Origin: Lachnospiraceae bacterium UBA7199
GTDB taxonomy: Bacteria; Bacillota; Clostridia; Lachnospirales; Lachnospiraceae
DNA: 51,814 nucleotides
Direction of reading: 5' to 3'
Assembly: GCA_002490775.1 (NCBI GenBank)
Contig: DKUR01000077.1
Location: forward strand, 1 to 51,814
A program made the translations under genes and the position numbers. A model generated the notes under the pieces. That model saw only the letters and a program-made list of their open reading frames with translations, made no database searches and had not been told where the DNA came from. Position 1 is the stretch's first letter; the number at the start of each line of letters is the position of its first letter. This document shows, in pieces, positions 1 through 8,453 of this stretch.

Positions 1-21
1 CACATCTATGGGTACATTATA
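1..21. repeat. Left copy of a 21-bp inverted repeat at the window ends
   Basis: The first 21 bases are the exact reverse complement of bases 51792-51812. Both copies sit at the very edge of the window, which is what happens when a sequence assembly stops at copies of a mobile element or other repeat. No transposase lies inside the window. The identity of the element is unknown. Bases 22-136 hold no gene that I can support. Confidence 0.8.
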
Positions 22-136
22 TTTTACACAGGCATACAAACCTTTTGATTTTGCCTTAAAAGGGTTCAAATTTAGCAATAAAGTAGGTTCAAATATCTGT
101 GGGGAAGGTTCGCTTTCAAACACTGCTCCTTACAAA

Positions 137-177
137 AACAACGGATGCCAGGCTTTTGCCAGCCATCCTTATGTTAA
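137..177 (+). repeat. REP-like imperfect palindromic repeat, copy 1
   Basis: The unit runs AACAACGGATG, then C-A-GGC, a short loop, GCCAGCCATCC and TTATGTTAA. The arms GGATGCCAGGC and GCCAGCCATCC fold into an imperfect hairpin around a TTTT loop. Two tandem copies lie at 45113-45191 and a degenerate half copy at 29221-29243. All are intergenic. The pattern fits a dispersed extragenic palindrome (REP or small MITE). Confidence 0.7.
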
Positions 178-203
178 TGAAAATTACCGCCAGCGGAAAT
201 ACA

Positions 204-806
204 CTAAAATGTACAGCTATTTTCCATGACGCCCGGAAGCAGGGTATAGATAGAACAGCCGATTTCCTTTTCAAAATGTGCTTTTATCTCCAGAATTTTC
301 TTCCACCTGTCTATTGTGGCAGGATGGATGCCATACCGGATTGTAACATCCACAAACCTTTTTTCCAAAAAGCAGAAGCCGGTGGGCATAGCAAGAGCGT
401 CACATAGCTGCACCAGACGGTCATAATCATCATAGACAGCGTTTGCAACAAACTCTTTCAGGAACAGGTAATCATCAGCACTCACATCAAATTCACCGAT
501 GGAAGTGTTGATATCCTGTATCATGAACCCATGAGAAATACAGATCTGTGCCGCTTTTTCCCATCCACGTTCCATGCAGTAGTGATACCCATCTATCAGA
601 TGCTTTTCTGAACTGACTCCTGCATAACGCCCTATATCATGCAGCAGCCCAAAAAGATAAGCCTGTTCGGCAGATAAATGTTTACAGCAGGCCGCAATAT
701 TTTTACATGCCTTTGCCACATACCAGGAATGGCTGGCCCATGCCCCTGGATTGGATTCTGACGCTTCTTTCAGAGCCTGCTCCGCAGTCTGTCTGTTTAG
801 CTCCAT
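204..806 (-). CDS. HD-domain phosphohydrolase-like protein
   Basis: This 200-residue soluble protein has the metal-binding pattern of the HD superfamily: His26, the His56-Asp57 doublet in GLLHDIGR, a further His92 in the SHG motif, and Asp136. HD proteins hydrolyse phosphoesters, often nucleotides, and the family is broad, so the substrate is not predictable. There is no fused sensor or nucleotidyltransferase domain. The start is supported by a GGAGGG site a few bases upstream. It ends about 25 bases from a REP-like repeat and stands alone; the next gene on the same strand is 78 bases upstream. No signal peptide or membrane segment is visible. Confidence 0.8.
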   Translation of the reverse strand: MELNRQTAEQALKEASESNPGAWASHSWYVAKACKNIAACCKHLSAEQAYLFGLLHDIGRYAGVSSEKHLIDGYHYCMERGWEKAAQICISHGFMIQDINTSIGEFDVSADDYLFLKEFVANAVYDDYDRLVQLCDALAMPTGFCFLEKRFVDVTIRYGIHPATIDRWKKILEIKAHFEKEIGCSIYTLLPGVMENSCTF

Positions 807-884
807 ACGTTTCCCTCCTTAAAAAAGATAGAGCCAGCTTATAAAAACAGCCGGCCCCTATATGATGAAATATTTACTGCTGCA

Positions 885-1124
885 TCAGCAATCTCCGGCA
901 TAATAGGAAACAATGCTCATATAGTCCTTTGGCTCCGGAATTTCCAGGGCAAGCCGCAGACAATTTTTGTTTTGGCGGTACTGTTGCCACAAACTGCTTT
1001 GTATCCATTTGTCTTTGCCGATCTGTACTTTTTTGTCGTCCGGGCCAAACATATACACTTTCCCAGTACAATCATTGATGGTATCCAAAAAGCCTTTCAT
1101 GTTCAGAATATTTAATCTTACCAT
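885..1124 (-). CDS. Small conserved protein of unknown function (79 aa)
   Basis: The open frame extends upstream into the AraC gene, but an AGGAGG-type site lies just before the ATG at 1124, so I take that as the start. The resulting 79-residue protein begins MVRLNILNMKGFLDTINDC and ends with NYDYM-like acidic/aromatic residues and an SYYAGDC tail. I recall similar short proteins in Firmicutes, some carrying an unsupported 'polyA polymerase' label; nothing in the sequence indicates polymerase activity. It contains three Cys, two early or central and one near the end. No membrane segment is present. Function is unknown; it may simply be a stand-alone regulatory or modifier protein. Confidence 0.65.
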   Translation of the reverse strand: MVRLNILNMKGFLDTINDCTGKVYMFGPDDKKVQIGKDKWIQSSLWQQYRQNKNCLRLALEIPEPKDYMSIVSYYAGDC

Positions 1125-1209
1125 ATCAAATCCTCCTGTAAATGCATCATTGTCTTTACAGGTATCATTATAATGCGATCCAAGTGGAAAAAATATCTTA
1201 TTTCCGCCT

Positions 1210-2121
1210 TTATCTATCACTATCCTGCCATTTCCTTCGATATTCCAGCGGTGTACAGTGTGCATACTCCCGGAAAACCTTGCCAAAATAGCTGCTGCTT
1301 CCTAATCCGCAGGCATGACCGACTGTCGTAACAGGTTCCTGTCCTTTTGCCAGCATCTGGCAGGCAATTTGTAAACGGTAACTGTTGATATATTCTACGG
1401 GCGTCATGTGCAGATAATCATGAAACACTCTGAAACATTCCCTCTCGCTAAGATATGCTGCCGCTGCCAGCTCGGCAATAGAAATTTTTTCGGAATAATG
1501 CTCGTGAACGTATATCATCAGCAGCTTTATTTTATCATTGTTTTTATTATGTTCCCCATTTTTCCCCAGTATAGGGCGGGATAATTCAAAAAGCATCAAC
1601 CATATTTCCGTCAGGATTTCCCGCAGTTTTATTTCATATCCAAATTCATCATCTGAAAAATGGAATGCTTCAAGGATGAGTTTCAGTATTTTATCCTGCG
1701 CCGCACTTCCCGGAAAAATAGGAATAATTTCAATCTGCGAAGCTGTCATAATAGGGGTGATATATTTCTTTTCAATCCTGCTCCCCTGTTCCCCGGCAAG
1801 CAGGGAAGCATCAAAAATATGAAGAAACTGAATGCTTTCCTCTGTCTGTGAAATTGCCTTTGTCATATGAAGCACGTTGGAATTTACCATACCTCCGCTT
1901 CCGGCCGGAAAGAGTATCTTTCCGGCCGGCGTATCATATTCAACACTGCCGCTTTCCATGTAAAAAATTTCTACCGCCCGGTGCCAGTGCCAAGGTGCAA
2001 CCCGTTCTATATACTTATCAAGCTCTACCCTTGAGGCAATATAAGGGAAATCCTTTGAAAACCCGGGAAGTAATTCTTCCTTGCTCCCAGTATAAAATTC
2101 AATGCTATGGATATTTTTCAT
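1210..2121 (-). CDS. AraC-family transcriptional regulator with cupin sensor domain
   Basis: This 303-residue protein has a typical AraC layout. An N-terminal cupin-like domain includes the HWHRAVEIFY stretch at about 45-54, which usually forms the small-molecule pocket. A C-terminal pair of helix-turn-helix motifs spans about 205-298, including YLSERECFRVFHDYL and the GLGSSSYFGKVFREY signature of the second HTH, then TPLEYR. Its target is probably a nearby sugar or stress operon, but no adjacent carbohydrate gene is seen. It lies 14 bases downstream of the histidine kinase on the same strand, so it may be cotranscribed with that two-component pair. Confidence 0.9.
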   Translation of the reverse strand: MKNIHSIEFYTGSKEELLPGFSKDFPYIASRVELDKYIERVAPWHWHRAVEIFYMESGSVEYDTPAGKILFPAGSGGMVNSNVLHMTKAISQTEESIQFLHIFDASLLAGEQGSRIEKKYITPIMTASQIEIIPIFPGSAAQDKILKLILEAFHFSDDEFGYEIKLREILTEIWLMLFELSRPILGKNGEHNKNNDKIKLLMIYVHEHYSEKISIAELAAAAYLSERECFRVFHDYLHMTPVEYINSYRLQIACQMLAKGQEPVTTVGHACGLGSSSYFGKVFREYAHCTPLEYRRKWQDSDR

Positions 2122-2135
2122 GTCTGTTTACCTGC

Positions 2136-3011
2136 TCATCTCTCATTCTTTATCATATAAAAAGAAAAGGTACTGCCTTTCCCATGCTTTGACTTCACCT
2201 TCAAATACCCATTCTGTTTCTGCGCAATTTCCCTGGCAAGATACAAGCCGATTCCCACACCCTTTGCCTTGGCTACTTCCTTACTTCTGTAAAAGCGCCT
2301 GAAAATTTTCGCCTGTTCTTCCTCCCTGATTCCAATGCCCTGATCCTTCACGCTCACTGCCGCAAACATTTCATAATCTGTGACTTTTATCTGCACCCTG
2401 CTCCCAGGAGGACTGTATTTCACAGCATTGTCAAGCAGATTACCGATTGCTTCCTCCGTCCACTTCCTATCAAAGCAAGCCTGCGTCTCTGTATCCTCCA
2501 CCGTAATTTTAATCTGCTTTTTTGCTGCCTCCTCCTGCATCATATTTACTACTGCCAGAAGCATTGGCGCAATAGGCTGCGACACTGGCTGTAACATAAG
2601 CACCTCACTTTCAAGACGGGAAGTTTTGATTAAAGAACGAATAAGAAAATCCAGCTTTTCTGACTGCTCCCTGATTTTTTCAACCATAGGAACAAGCTCA
2701 GGATTCTTTTCTTTTTCCTCTAAAAGCTGTGCATACAGCATAATATTGGCAAGAGGCGTTTTGGTTTGATGGGAAATATCGGAAATAAGGCTCTTGATCC
2801 TGCCCTGCTCTTCTAAAAGCTTTTGCCTAGCGCTCACCTGGGAAGATAAAAAGCGTTTCCACTTTACCTCCAGTCTGGAAAATCTGCTCTCATCATAATT
2901 TCCTTCGTTAAAATGGCCGTTTAATGCATCATCAAGCATATCCTCAAGCTTCGCCATCGTGCCAATATGAACTTTCTTTCTCTTTTCTTTCCCCTTATGC
3001 CTTCCAAACAT
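2136..3011 (-). CDS. Soluble sensor histidine kinase
   Basis: The H-box reads DISHQTKTPL (His at about 81 with this start), followed by an N-box (NLLDNAVKYSPPG), a G1 box (DQGIGI) and a G2 box (GVGIGLYLA), so the dimerisation and ATPase domains are complete. There is no transmembrane segment or extracytoplasmic sensor; the protein begins with a basic stretch and a coiled-coil-like linker. It would phosphorylate the regulator encoded just upstream. In-frame ATGs at 3050 and 3023 are alternative starts; none has an ideal ribosome site. The overlap with the regulator gene implies coupling. The stimulus is unknown. Confidence 0.85.
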   Translation of the reverse strand: MFGRHKGKEKRKKVHIGTMAKLEDMLDDALNGHFNEGNYDESRFSRLEVKWKRFLSSQVSARQKLLEEQGRIKSLISDISHQTKTPLANIMLYAQLLEEKEKNPELVPMVEKIREQSEKLDFLIRSLIKTSRLESEVLMLQPVSQPIAPMLLAVVNMMQEEAAKKQIKITVEDTETQACFDRKWTEEAIGNLLDNAVKYSPPGSRVQIKVTDYEMFAAVSVKDQGIGIREEEQAKIFRRFYRSKEVAKAKGVGIGLYLAREIAQKQNGYLKVKSKHGKGSTFSFYMIKNER

Positions 3012-3666
3012 ATCCTTTCCCATACACTGTCTGTAAATGCCCTTCTCCATTTTCGTGCAGCTTGCCGCGCAGCCTGTTTACTGTTACGGATAGTGCATTT
3101 TCATCCACAAATTCTGCGCCTTCCGTCCAGATCCGGTCGATCAGCTTCTCCCTGGTAAGTATCCTATTTTTATTTTCCACCAGAAGCTGTAAAAGCTTTA
3201 ATTCTGTCTTACTTAAAAATATTTCCTCTTCTCCTTTTTTCACCTGCATCTCTTCAAAAGAAAAGTAAAAATCCCCAAAACGATACACCTGCTTTTGTCC
3301 TTTTCCTGCGTTTTTCAGAACCTTATCAATTCTTGCCCGCAGTACCATAAGGCTAAAAGGTTTGGTAATATAATCTTCTGCACCAAGCTCTAAGCCCTTC
3401 ACCTCATCCATCTCAAGATCATTGGCTGTTAAAATGATCACCGGTTCATTCCCTTTGTTTTTTATCTCCTTAAGCAGTTCATATCCGTTTCCATCGGGTA
3501 AATTAATATCAAGAAGAATCAGATCAAAATCTTCTATTCCCGAAAGTGCATCCCTTGCCCCGGCGATACTTTCACACAGAACAAAAGAAAACGCTTCCCT
3601 TTTTAACGCAAGTTCGATTCCCTCCCGCAGCCCTTTATCATCCTCTACAATTAATATTCTTTTCAT
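2995..3666 (-). CDS. OmpR/PhoB-family response regulator
   Basis: This 223-residue protein has an N-terminal receiver domain with the acidic pocket EDD at 8-10, the phosphoacceptor Asp53 in LLDINLPDGNG, and the conserved KPF lysine near 103. A C-terminal winged-helix domain follows, with the usual TEGAEFVDENALSVTVNRLR recognition-helix region. It is the first gene of a pair with the soluble kinase, and their reading frames overlap. No ABC transporter follows, unlike many Firmicutes systems of this type, so the regulon is not evident from context. The operon may continue into the AraC gene. Confidence 0.92.
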   Translation of the reverse strand: MKRILIVEDDKGLREGIELALKREAFSFVLCESIAGARDALSGIEDFDLILLDINLPDGNGYELLKEIKNKGNEPVIILTANDLEMDEVKGLELGAEDYITKPFSLMVLRARIDKVLKNAGKGQKQVYRFGDFYFSFEEMQVKKGEEEIFLSKTELKLLQLLVENKNRILTREKLIDRIWTEGAEFVDENALSVTVNRLRGKLHENGEGHLQTVYGKGYVWKA

Positions 3667-3730
3667 TTTCTTTTACCTTAACCGCTTTTCTTGTACCAAC
3701 TTCAACAAGTATGTTGCCTGGAATATATCC

Positions 3731-4318
3731 TTATACAATTTTAGACTTTTCTGCCTGAAATAGTTCTGCGACTCTCTCAATGGAAATATTCTGCTTTCTG
3801 GCATATTTGAGAATAGTTTCAAATTCCTCTGCAATATAGGCTTCCGGATTATCCTTTGTAATTTCTACAATAACTTTAAATCTTTTATATTCTTTAGGAA
3901 ATTTTTCCGGCATCTCACTCATATATTGCTCTATCGGGAAGTCAATAAACATAAGCTCTCTGGCACCAATTTGAATGAAAAGGTCACTTATTGTCTTTTT
4001 TTCTACTTCTGTTATGTTATCCGGCACACATATTGCAATCGCAGGCTTCCGAAGGGGCTTTTTCCCTAATGCTTTGTATAAAAGGTGAGTAAATAAAGAA
4101 ACTGCCACCGTATAATCGGCAATCATTCCCTGCCGCAATGGAGAGATCATCAAAATATTTTCCATATTTCCCTTCGCGATATATTCTGCCTCTGTTCCAA
4201 AAGCTATTATTTTTGAGTTCACTGTATCAAATGCCACAAGTGATTTTTCTTTCAACACCATTCCCCTGTCCTGTATGTAAATTGCAATATCAGCAGGTTC
4301 ATATTCTATATTTGCCAT
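3731..4318 (-). CDS. Truncated, divergent MreB-like protein
   Basis: This 195-residue protein aligns by eye with the N-terminal half of MreB/Mbl actin homologues: RGMVLKEKSLVAFD, then NILMISPLRQGMIADYTVA at about 53-71 and AIAICVPDNITEVEKK at about 93-108 are close to family motifs. Full MreB is about 335 residues, so the C-terminal actin subdomains are missing. The first phosphate loop (DLGT in MreB) is also gone: the sequence runs directly from ADI into AIYIQ. ATP binding is therefore doubtful. The last 60 residues (acidic/basic, EEFETILKYARKQNISIERVAELF) do not resemble MreB. It stands alone, 64 bases from the regulator gene. It could be a regulator of the real cytoskeleton or a sporulation/cell-shape accessory. 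Confidence 0.6.
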   Translation of the reverse strand: MANIEYEPADIAIYIQDRGMVLKEKSLVAFDTVNSKIIAFGTEAEYIAKGNMENILMISPLRQGMIADYTVAVSLFTHLLYKALGKKPLRKPAIAICVPDNITEVEKKTISDLFIQIGARELMFIDFPIEQYMSEMPEKFPKEYKRFKVIVEITKDNPEAYIAEEFETILKYARKQNISIERVAELFQAEKSKIV

Positions 4319-4655
4319 CCTGATTTACTCCTTCCTATCATCCGTTTGCTCTGTGTTTGCCGCCCACTAAAATCTTTGTGATAAGTTCATTGATGATACA
4401 TAAATTTAATTCCTGCAGGTCACTGTACTGTCAGATCAGGCTTATCCACTTTTTCGCATTCATGCTCATCAGTCTGCAAGCACTTTTCCTCTTTATCCGA
4501 ATGAATTTCCAAGTTTAATATCGCCCGATTTCAATATCAAACATTTTCTGCGTCCTGCCTTGCGCTGTTTCATAATAAGTTTTTACTCTTGACAAAACTT
4601 CCGTATGCCTTTAGAATACGTCTTATAAGAAGAAATGAGTTTTACGACCGTACAG
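4319..4655. other. Intergenic region with no supported gene
   Basis: This 337-base stretch separates the MreB-like gene from the acquired restriction segment. I see no conserved ORF, tRNA or strong terminator. It has one consensus-like promoter on the + strand (listed separately). It may be the scar between chromosomal backbone and the inserted element. Confidence 0.5.
4589..4617 (+). promoter_or_regulatory. Sigma-A-like promoter pointing into the restriction operon antisense
   Basis: TTGACA (4589-4594), a 17-base spacer and TAGAAT (4612-4617) form a near-consensus promoter. It reads rightward, antisense to the 95-residue ORF and the specificity gene. No + strand gene follows. It could make an antisense RNA, or be chance or a relic. 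Confidence 0.35.
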
Positions 4656-4943
4656 CTATTGCTCAAGCGGCTTGCTCGTTTCTTTTTTTGTTCTCAAAAT
4701 ATCATACAGATACAGTTTTCCATCCTTTGCATGACGCACCAGTATTCTTGACTGAAAAACATTGTATCTGACCAGTTCGCCCACATCATCATAAATAGGT
4801 ATTGCAAAACGTGTATCATACCTGTACCAACCGAATTTTGCATCTGTACTATGTTGTTGTGTATCATTCTCTGCAAATGTTTTATTTGTGGCAATTTCAA
4901 TCATCTCCTCGTTAACGTTTTGATATCTGAAATTATTTTGCAT
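4656..4943 (-). CDS. Small protein coupled to the specificity subunit (95 aa)
   Basis: The ATG lies inside the last codons of the specificity gene (11-base overlap) and is preceded by an AGAGG site, so it is likely translated by coupling. The C-terminal part (RILVRHAKDGKLYLYDIL, then KKETSKPLEQ) resembles the end of large polyvalent proteins carried by integrative elements and phages in Firmicutes; I recognise the pattern but cannot name the family with certainty. There is no membrane segment or catalytic motif. It may be a fragment of such a protein left by an insertion, or an accessory of the restriction system. Confidence 0.5.
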   Translation of the reverse strand: MQNNFRYQNVNEEMIEIATNKTFAENDTQQHSTDAKFGWYRYDTRFAIPIYDDVGELVRYNVFQSRILVRHAKDGKLYLYDILRTKKETSKPLEQ

Positions 4944-6390
4944 AAATAACCTCTTTATTCATAATTTCCAATGCTTGCTTCTCGAGTTTATATGCCTCAT
5001 ATCTTTCTTGGTTAGCCAACAACGCAAGCGAATTAATCTTATCCTGAACACTGCTGTTTTTTAACAAAGGGATTGGAATCTGCCGAACATGATTATCATC
5101 AATCTCATCAACTACTGAACCATATGTATAATGAGTAATCAATTCATATCCATAGTCCGACAATAAAAATACATATAAATAACCTGCAATTTCCTTACTA
5201 GAAGGCACAACTCGAATAATATGCTGATTAGCCGTCCAGTTCTCCCACTGCTTTCCTACCAAAGCTACTTTTCCTATTGTTCCGCTACATGTTATTAGTA
5301 TCATGTTTTCATGAAGTTCTAATTGCTTTGCTATTCTATCCTTATGATGAACAAGCGATAAATACTTTTTATTAGAAGGATCTAATTCTCCTAATTGTTT
5401 TCCTCCAATAAAAACACGTCCATATCCTTCATCTACATAAACTCTTTTAAATCTTCCCGGCAAGATAATTTCCGCACAAACATCAGAATTTTCAAGCGTT
5501 GTTACTTCCCTTGCATATTTTTTTAAATGGTCTATAATCGTTTTAACTATCGGAACATGATATGATGCATCAACTCGACCAGCAAGTTCGCTTAATCTAA
5601 CACTGAAATTTTCAACTACATCATTATCTGTTGCACTTTGTTCTTTCAACGCATCAATTTCAGGTAAGTTCAACTCATGAATAAGCAATTTCATAGCTTC
5701 GTCAATCAACCTATTAGAATCATCACGTAATTCAAAAGAATGAACTATCAAATCATGAATTTTATTTTTTATGTCTTGCGATGCATTAGGGATAGGAACT
5801 GTCGCTAAATGTTCTGGTTCAATATGCGTAATAACCGCACCATAGCTGTTGGTCAATAATATTTTATTTCCTATCTTACTTTTCAAATATGAATAAATAT
5901 ACCCCTGATCAACAGTCTCTTTACAATCTATTCTAAGTAGATCGTGACTAAAAATTTTATTATTTAATGTTTCCGAAACATATGACACTTTTCCTATAGT
6001 CCCAGAACAAGTCATTAACACCTGTCCCTTTTTTACTCTTAATGACTCTATGTTAGTTTTAGTCAAATGTGATATATAGCCATCTGGTACAGGTTTAATG
6101 TCTACGATTGTTGAGGGTTGATATATTGGTAAATTCGATTTTTTCACCCATATTCGTTTAAAACGAGCTCCTGTATAAGAGGTAGTCAAACCATTTTCTC
6201 CGCCAATAGTTGTAATCGGAAATTTCCCAGATTTAATAAGCTGGCGTGCCTGTTTCGCTTCTATATCGTACACGCTTGCTTCCAATCTTTTTCCACGTGA
6301 AATAATGTCTCCCAGAGAAACCGAACACCACTTTAGCGGAGATTCAATGTTAACATTATTGTTTTTACAAGCATTGTTAGTGCTTACCAT
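4933..6390 (-). CDS. Type I-like DNA specificity subunit (HsdS/S.BcgI-like)
   Basis: The 485-residue protein has two target-recognition halves. The internal repeat is clear from two copies of the motif TCSGTIGKV (about 125-133 and 368-376), each followed by a region ending in a PIP motif (TVPIPN and RQIPIPL). Each half reads one part of a bipartite DNA site. A start upstream is possible, but the ATG at 6390 is preceded by AGGAGG with good spacing and overlaps the TAA of the upstream gene by seven bases, so the two are translationally coupled. It would guide the fused nuclease-methylase encoded upstream. Base composition is noticeably AT-richer than the flanking chromosome, consistent with transfer. 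Confidence 0.9.
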   Translation of the reverse strand: MVSTNNACKNNNVNIESPLKWCSVSLGDIISRGKRLEASVYDIEAKQARQLIKSGKFPITTIGGENGLTTSYTGARFKRIWVKKSNLPIYQPSTIVDIKPVPDGYISHLTKTNIESLRVKKGQVLMTCSGTIGKVSYVSETLNNKIFSHDLLRIDCKETVDQGYIYSYLKSKIGNKILLTNSYGAVITHIEPEHLATVPIPNASQDIKNKIHDLIVHSFELRDDSNRLIDEAMKLLIHELNLPEIDALKEQSATDNDVVENFSVRLSELAGRVDASYHVPIVKTIIDHLKKYAREVTTLENSDVCAEIILPGRFKRVYVDEGYGRVFIGGKQLGELDPSNKKYLSLVHHKDRIAKQLELHENMILITCSGTIGKVALVGKQWENWTANQHIIRVVPSSKEIAGYLYVFLLSDYGYELITHYTYGSVVDEIDDNHVRQIPIPLLKNSSVQDKINSLALLANQERYEAYKLEKQALEIMNKEVIYAK

Positions 6391-8405
6391 GCCATCCCCT
6401 CCTGTTTCTTCCACTTCGCAAAAATTACTGGAACATCTGGTGTTTGATCATCTTCAACTTTTTTCTTTTGCTCATGAGCAACAATCTTATCATTTTCTCC
6501 ATTTTCAATTGTAGGCAAAACGCTGTTAGTATCCGGTACTAAAATTTCATTTCCCTCTTTATCACGTTTAAAAGTAGGATTTCCTCTTTTATCATGACCT
6601 ATTTTTTCAACCATAGCCATAAAAACATTATAATCTGCCATTACTCCACTCTTTTCTTCAGTATCTTTTTGTTCCTGAGTTTTCTTCTGCAAAAACAAAA
6701 CCGAAGTTTGCGTGCCATTACGCGGCTGGAATGTATCTGCATGTAAATCTATACTTGCAATTATACGATGATTCTTAATAAGCCATTCACGAATGTATCC
6801 TAAGCCCGGGGAACCTAAAATCGAATCAGGTAAAACGATTCCCATTCTGCCCCCTGGTACAAGCAACTGAGTACATCGTTCAATAAATAATATTTCTGGC
6901 GGAACAGAGGATTGCAATTTCTGCGTTTTCGTCCATACTCCTGTTTTTTTATCATTTGTCCAAATATGCGCTAACTCATATTGCTCCAAAACATTCTTAT
7001 CTTTAACAGGAATTTTACTTCCAAAAGGTGGATTCGTTACTATTACATCAAAGCAACCAATGGTATTATGATTACGCAATTCCGCTTTATCTCTCCCTAA
7101 AGCTTCTGCAAGTTTAGAGCGAAATTCATCTGACCATTCATGAGGTGGAAGCAATGAATTAGTCTGCAAAATATTTCCACTACCATCATTATTCATAACC
7201 ATATTCATTTTTGTTGCTTTAACAAGATCTGGATTAATATCAAATCCAAAATAGTTCGATGCGGCCATCTCAGATATTTTATCCTGAAATACTCGAACTG
7301 TATCACTATCCCAATCACCTTTACAAATTCCGATTGAATCAGCAAACTCTTTCTCAAGCTTCATAATTACATGTGTCATGGCCGTTACCAAAAAGCCGCC
7401 TGTACCACATGAACTATCTAATACCTTCTCATCAATAGCTGGATTAATCATTTCCACAACCATTTTCATAACATTTCTTGGTGTAAAGAATTCACCTCTA
7501 TCTCCACGAAGATTGGCTCCCACAATTTCTTCATATGCTTTTCCTTTTATATCAATATTAGTATTTAACAGACTATATTTTTGAATTTCACTTACAATAT
7601 AAGCCAAACTACGAGGTGAAAGCTTAATTTCATCATTTGCGTCGAATATTTTTCCATGTTTCTTTTTTACTCGTTCAAATATTTTTGAAATACGCTTACG
7701 CACAGTTAATTGTCCATCAGGATTAGAACGTTCTTCGGAAGTTGTATAAAACTCCAAAGGTGCTGGTATGTTACGTTCATCCTCAATCTTGCAGAAAATA
7801 ACCTTTAATAATTCAAAAAAAGCCGGCTGTTTCTGCAATCCATCATTAATATGAATATGATTATGACAAGTTTTGAATACGAACAACAAATTGTCATCAT
7901 AAGCATTTTTCAACGAAGTTCGCTTAGGTCGATTAATATCATCTAAATTACCATCCGCTGACGGTATATCATTGTAATCCATAAAATCAATCTGACCTTT
8001 ATCATTTACATATTTACGAAAAACTTCTTTTTGCTTACCATTTGTCCACATTCCCCATTCACAATTTGGGCACGCTGACATATATGACTTTAATTGTTCA
8101 ACACCATCTTTTGCATTTCGAGCATCTACAGTTTCTTTCTTGCATTCGATAATAAGTTTAACATTTTCTTGAACTTTATTAACACAATCTTTATCAAAAA
8201 TAACTATATCCGCACGAGGTTTTTTGGAACCAAGTTGCAATGTATATTCAATCGAAATTTGTGTCGGTGAATATTTATGTTCATTAACTAAGCGTTTTTC
8301 AATTGTTTGTCTTACATATTCTTCAGGCGTATCATTACGAAATTTACCGTCAACATAATCACATATTTTCCCATCAGGTATAACTATTACTTTTGTCTCA
8401 TTCAT
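6384..8405 (-). CDS. Fused nuclease-adenine methyltransferase (BcgI-A-like RM subunit)
   Basis: This 673-residue protein joins two activities. The N-terminal 130 residues resemble the HsdR_N/PD-(D/E)XK nuclease fold, with ADIVIFD (Asp66) and IIECKKE (Glu87, Lys89) as likely catalytic residues. The middle and C-terminal part is an N6-adenine methylase: LDSSCGTGGF (about 329-338) binds S-adenosylmethionine and NPPF (about 458-461) is the catalytic motif. No helicase/translocase (HsdR) is encoded. A nuclease-methylase plus separate S subunit is the composition of type IIB systems such as BcgI. The ATG at 8405 is chosen because AAGGAG lies eight bases upstream; a TTG at 8411 is too close to it. 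Confidence 0.85.
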   Translation of the reverse strand: MNETKVIVIPDGKICDYVDGKFRNDTPEEYVRQTIEKRLVNEHKYSPTQISIEYTLQLGSKKPRADIVIFDKDCVNKVQENVKLIIECKKETVDARNAKDGVEQLKSYMSACPNCEWGMWTNGKQKEVFRKYVNDKGQIDFMDYNDIPSADGNLDDINRPKRTSLKNAYDDNLLFVFKTCHNHIHINDGLQKQPAFFELLKVIFCKIEDERNIPAPLEFYTTSEERSNPDGQLTVRKRISKIFERVKKKHGKIFDANDEIKLSPRSLAYIVSEIQKYSLLNTNIDIKGKAYEEIVGANLRGDRGEFFTPRNVMKMVVEMINPAIDEKVLDSSCGTGGFLVTAMTHVIMKLEKEFADSIGICKGDWDSDTVRVFQDKISEMAASNYFGFDINPDLVKATKMNMVMNNDGSGNILQTNSLLPPHEWSDEFRSKLAEALGRDKAELRNHNTIGCFDVIVTNPPFGSKIPVKDKNVLEQYELAHIWTNDKKTGVWTKTQKLQSSVPPEILFIERCTQLLVPGGRMGIVLPDSILGSPGLGYIREWLIKNHRIIASIDLHADTFQPRNGTQTSVLFLQKKTQEQKDTEEKSGVMADYNVFMAMVEKIGHDKRGNPTFKRDKEGNEILVPDTNSVLPTIENGENDKIVAHEQKKKVEDDQTPDVPVIFAKWKKQEGMAW

Positions 8406-8453
8406 AACCAATTCTCCTTTGATTTAGCTTATATTTCTAATTACTTTGGAACT

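Noticed and set aside
8..407. Two overlapping + strand open frames at the left edge
   Set aside because: No ribosome site or recognisable domain; they run through the REP-like repeat and lie opposite the HD gene.
3590..3640. tRNA T-loop-like GTTCGATTCC
   Set aside because: It lies within the response regulator coding sequence and no cloverleaf can be drawn around it.
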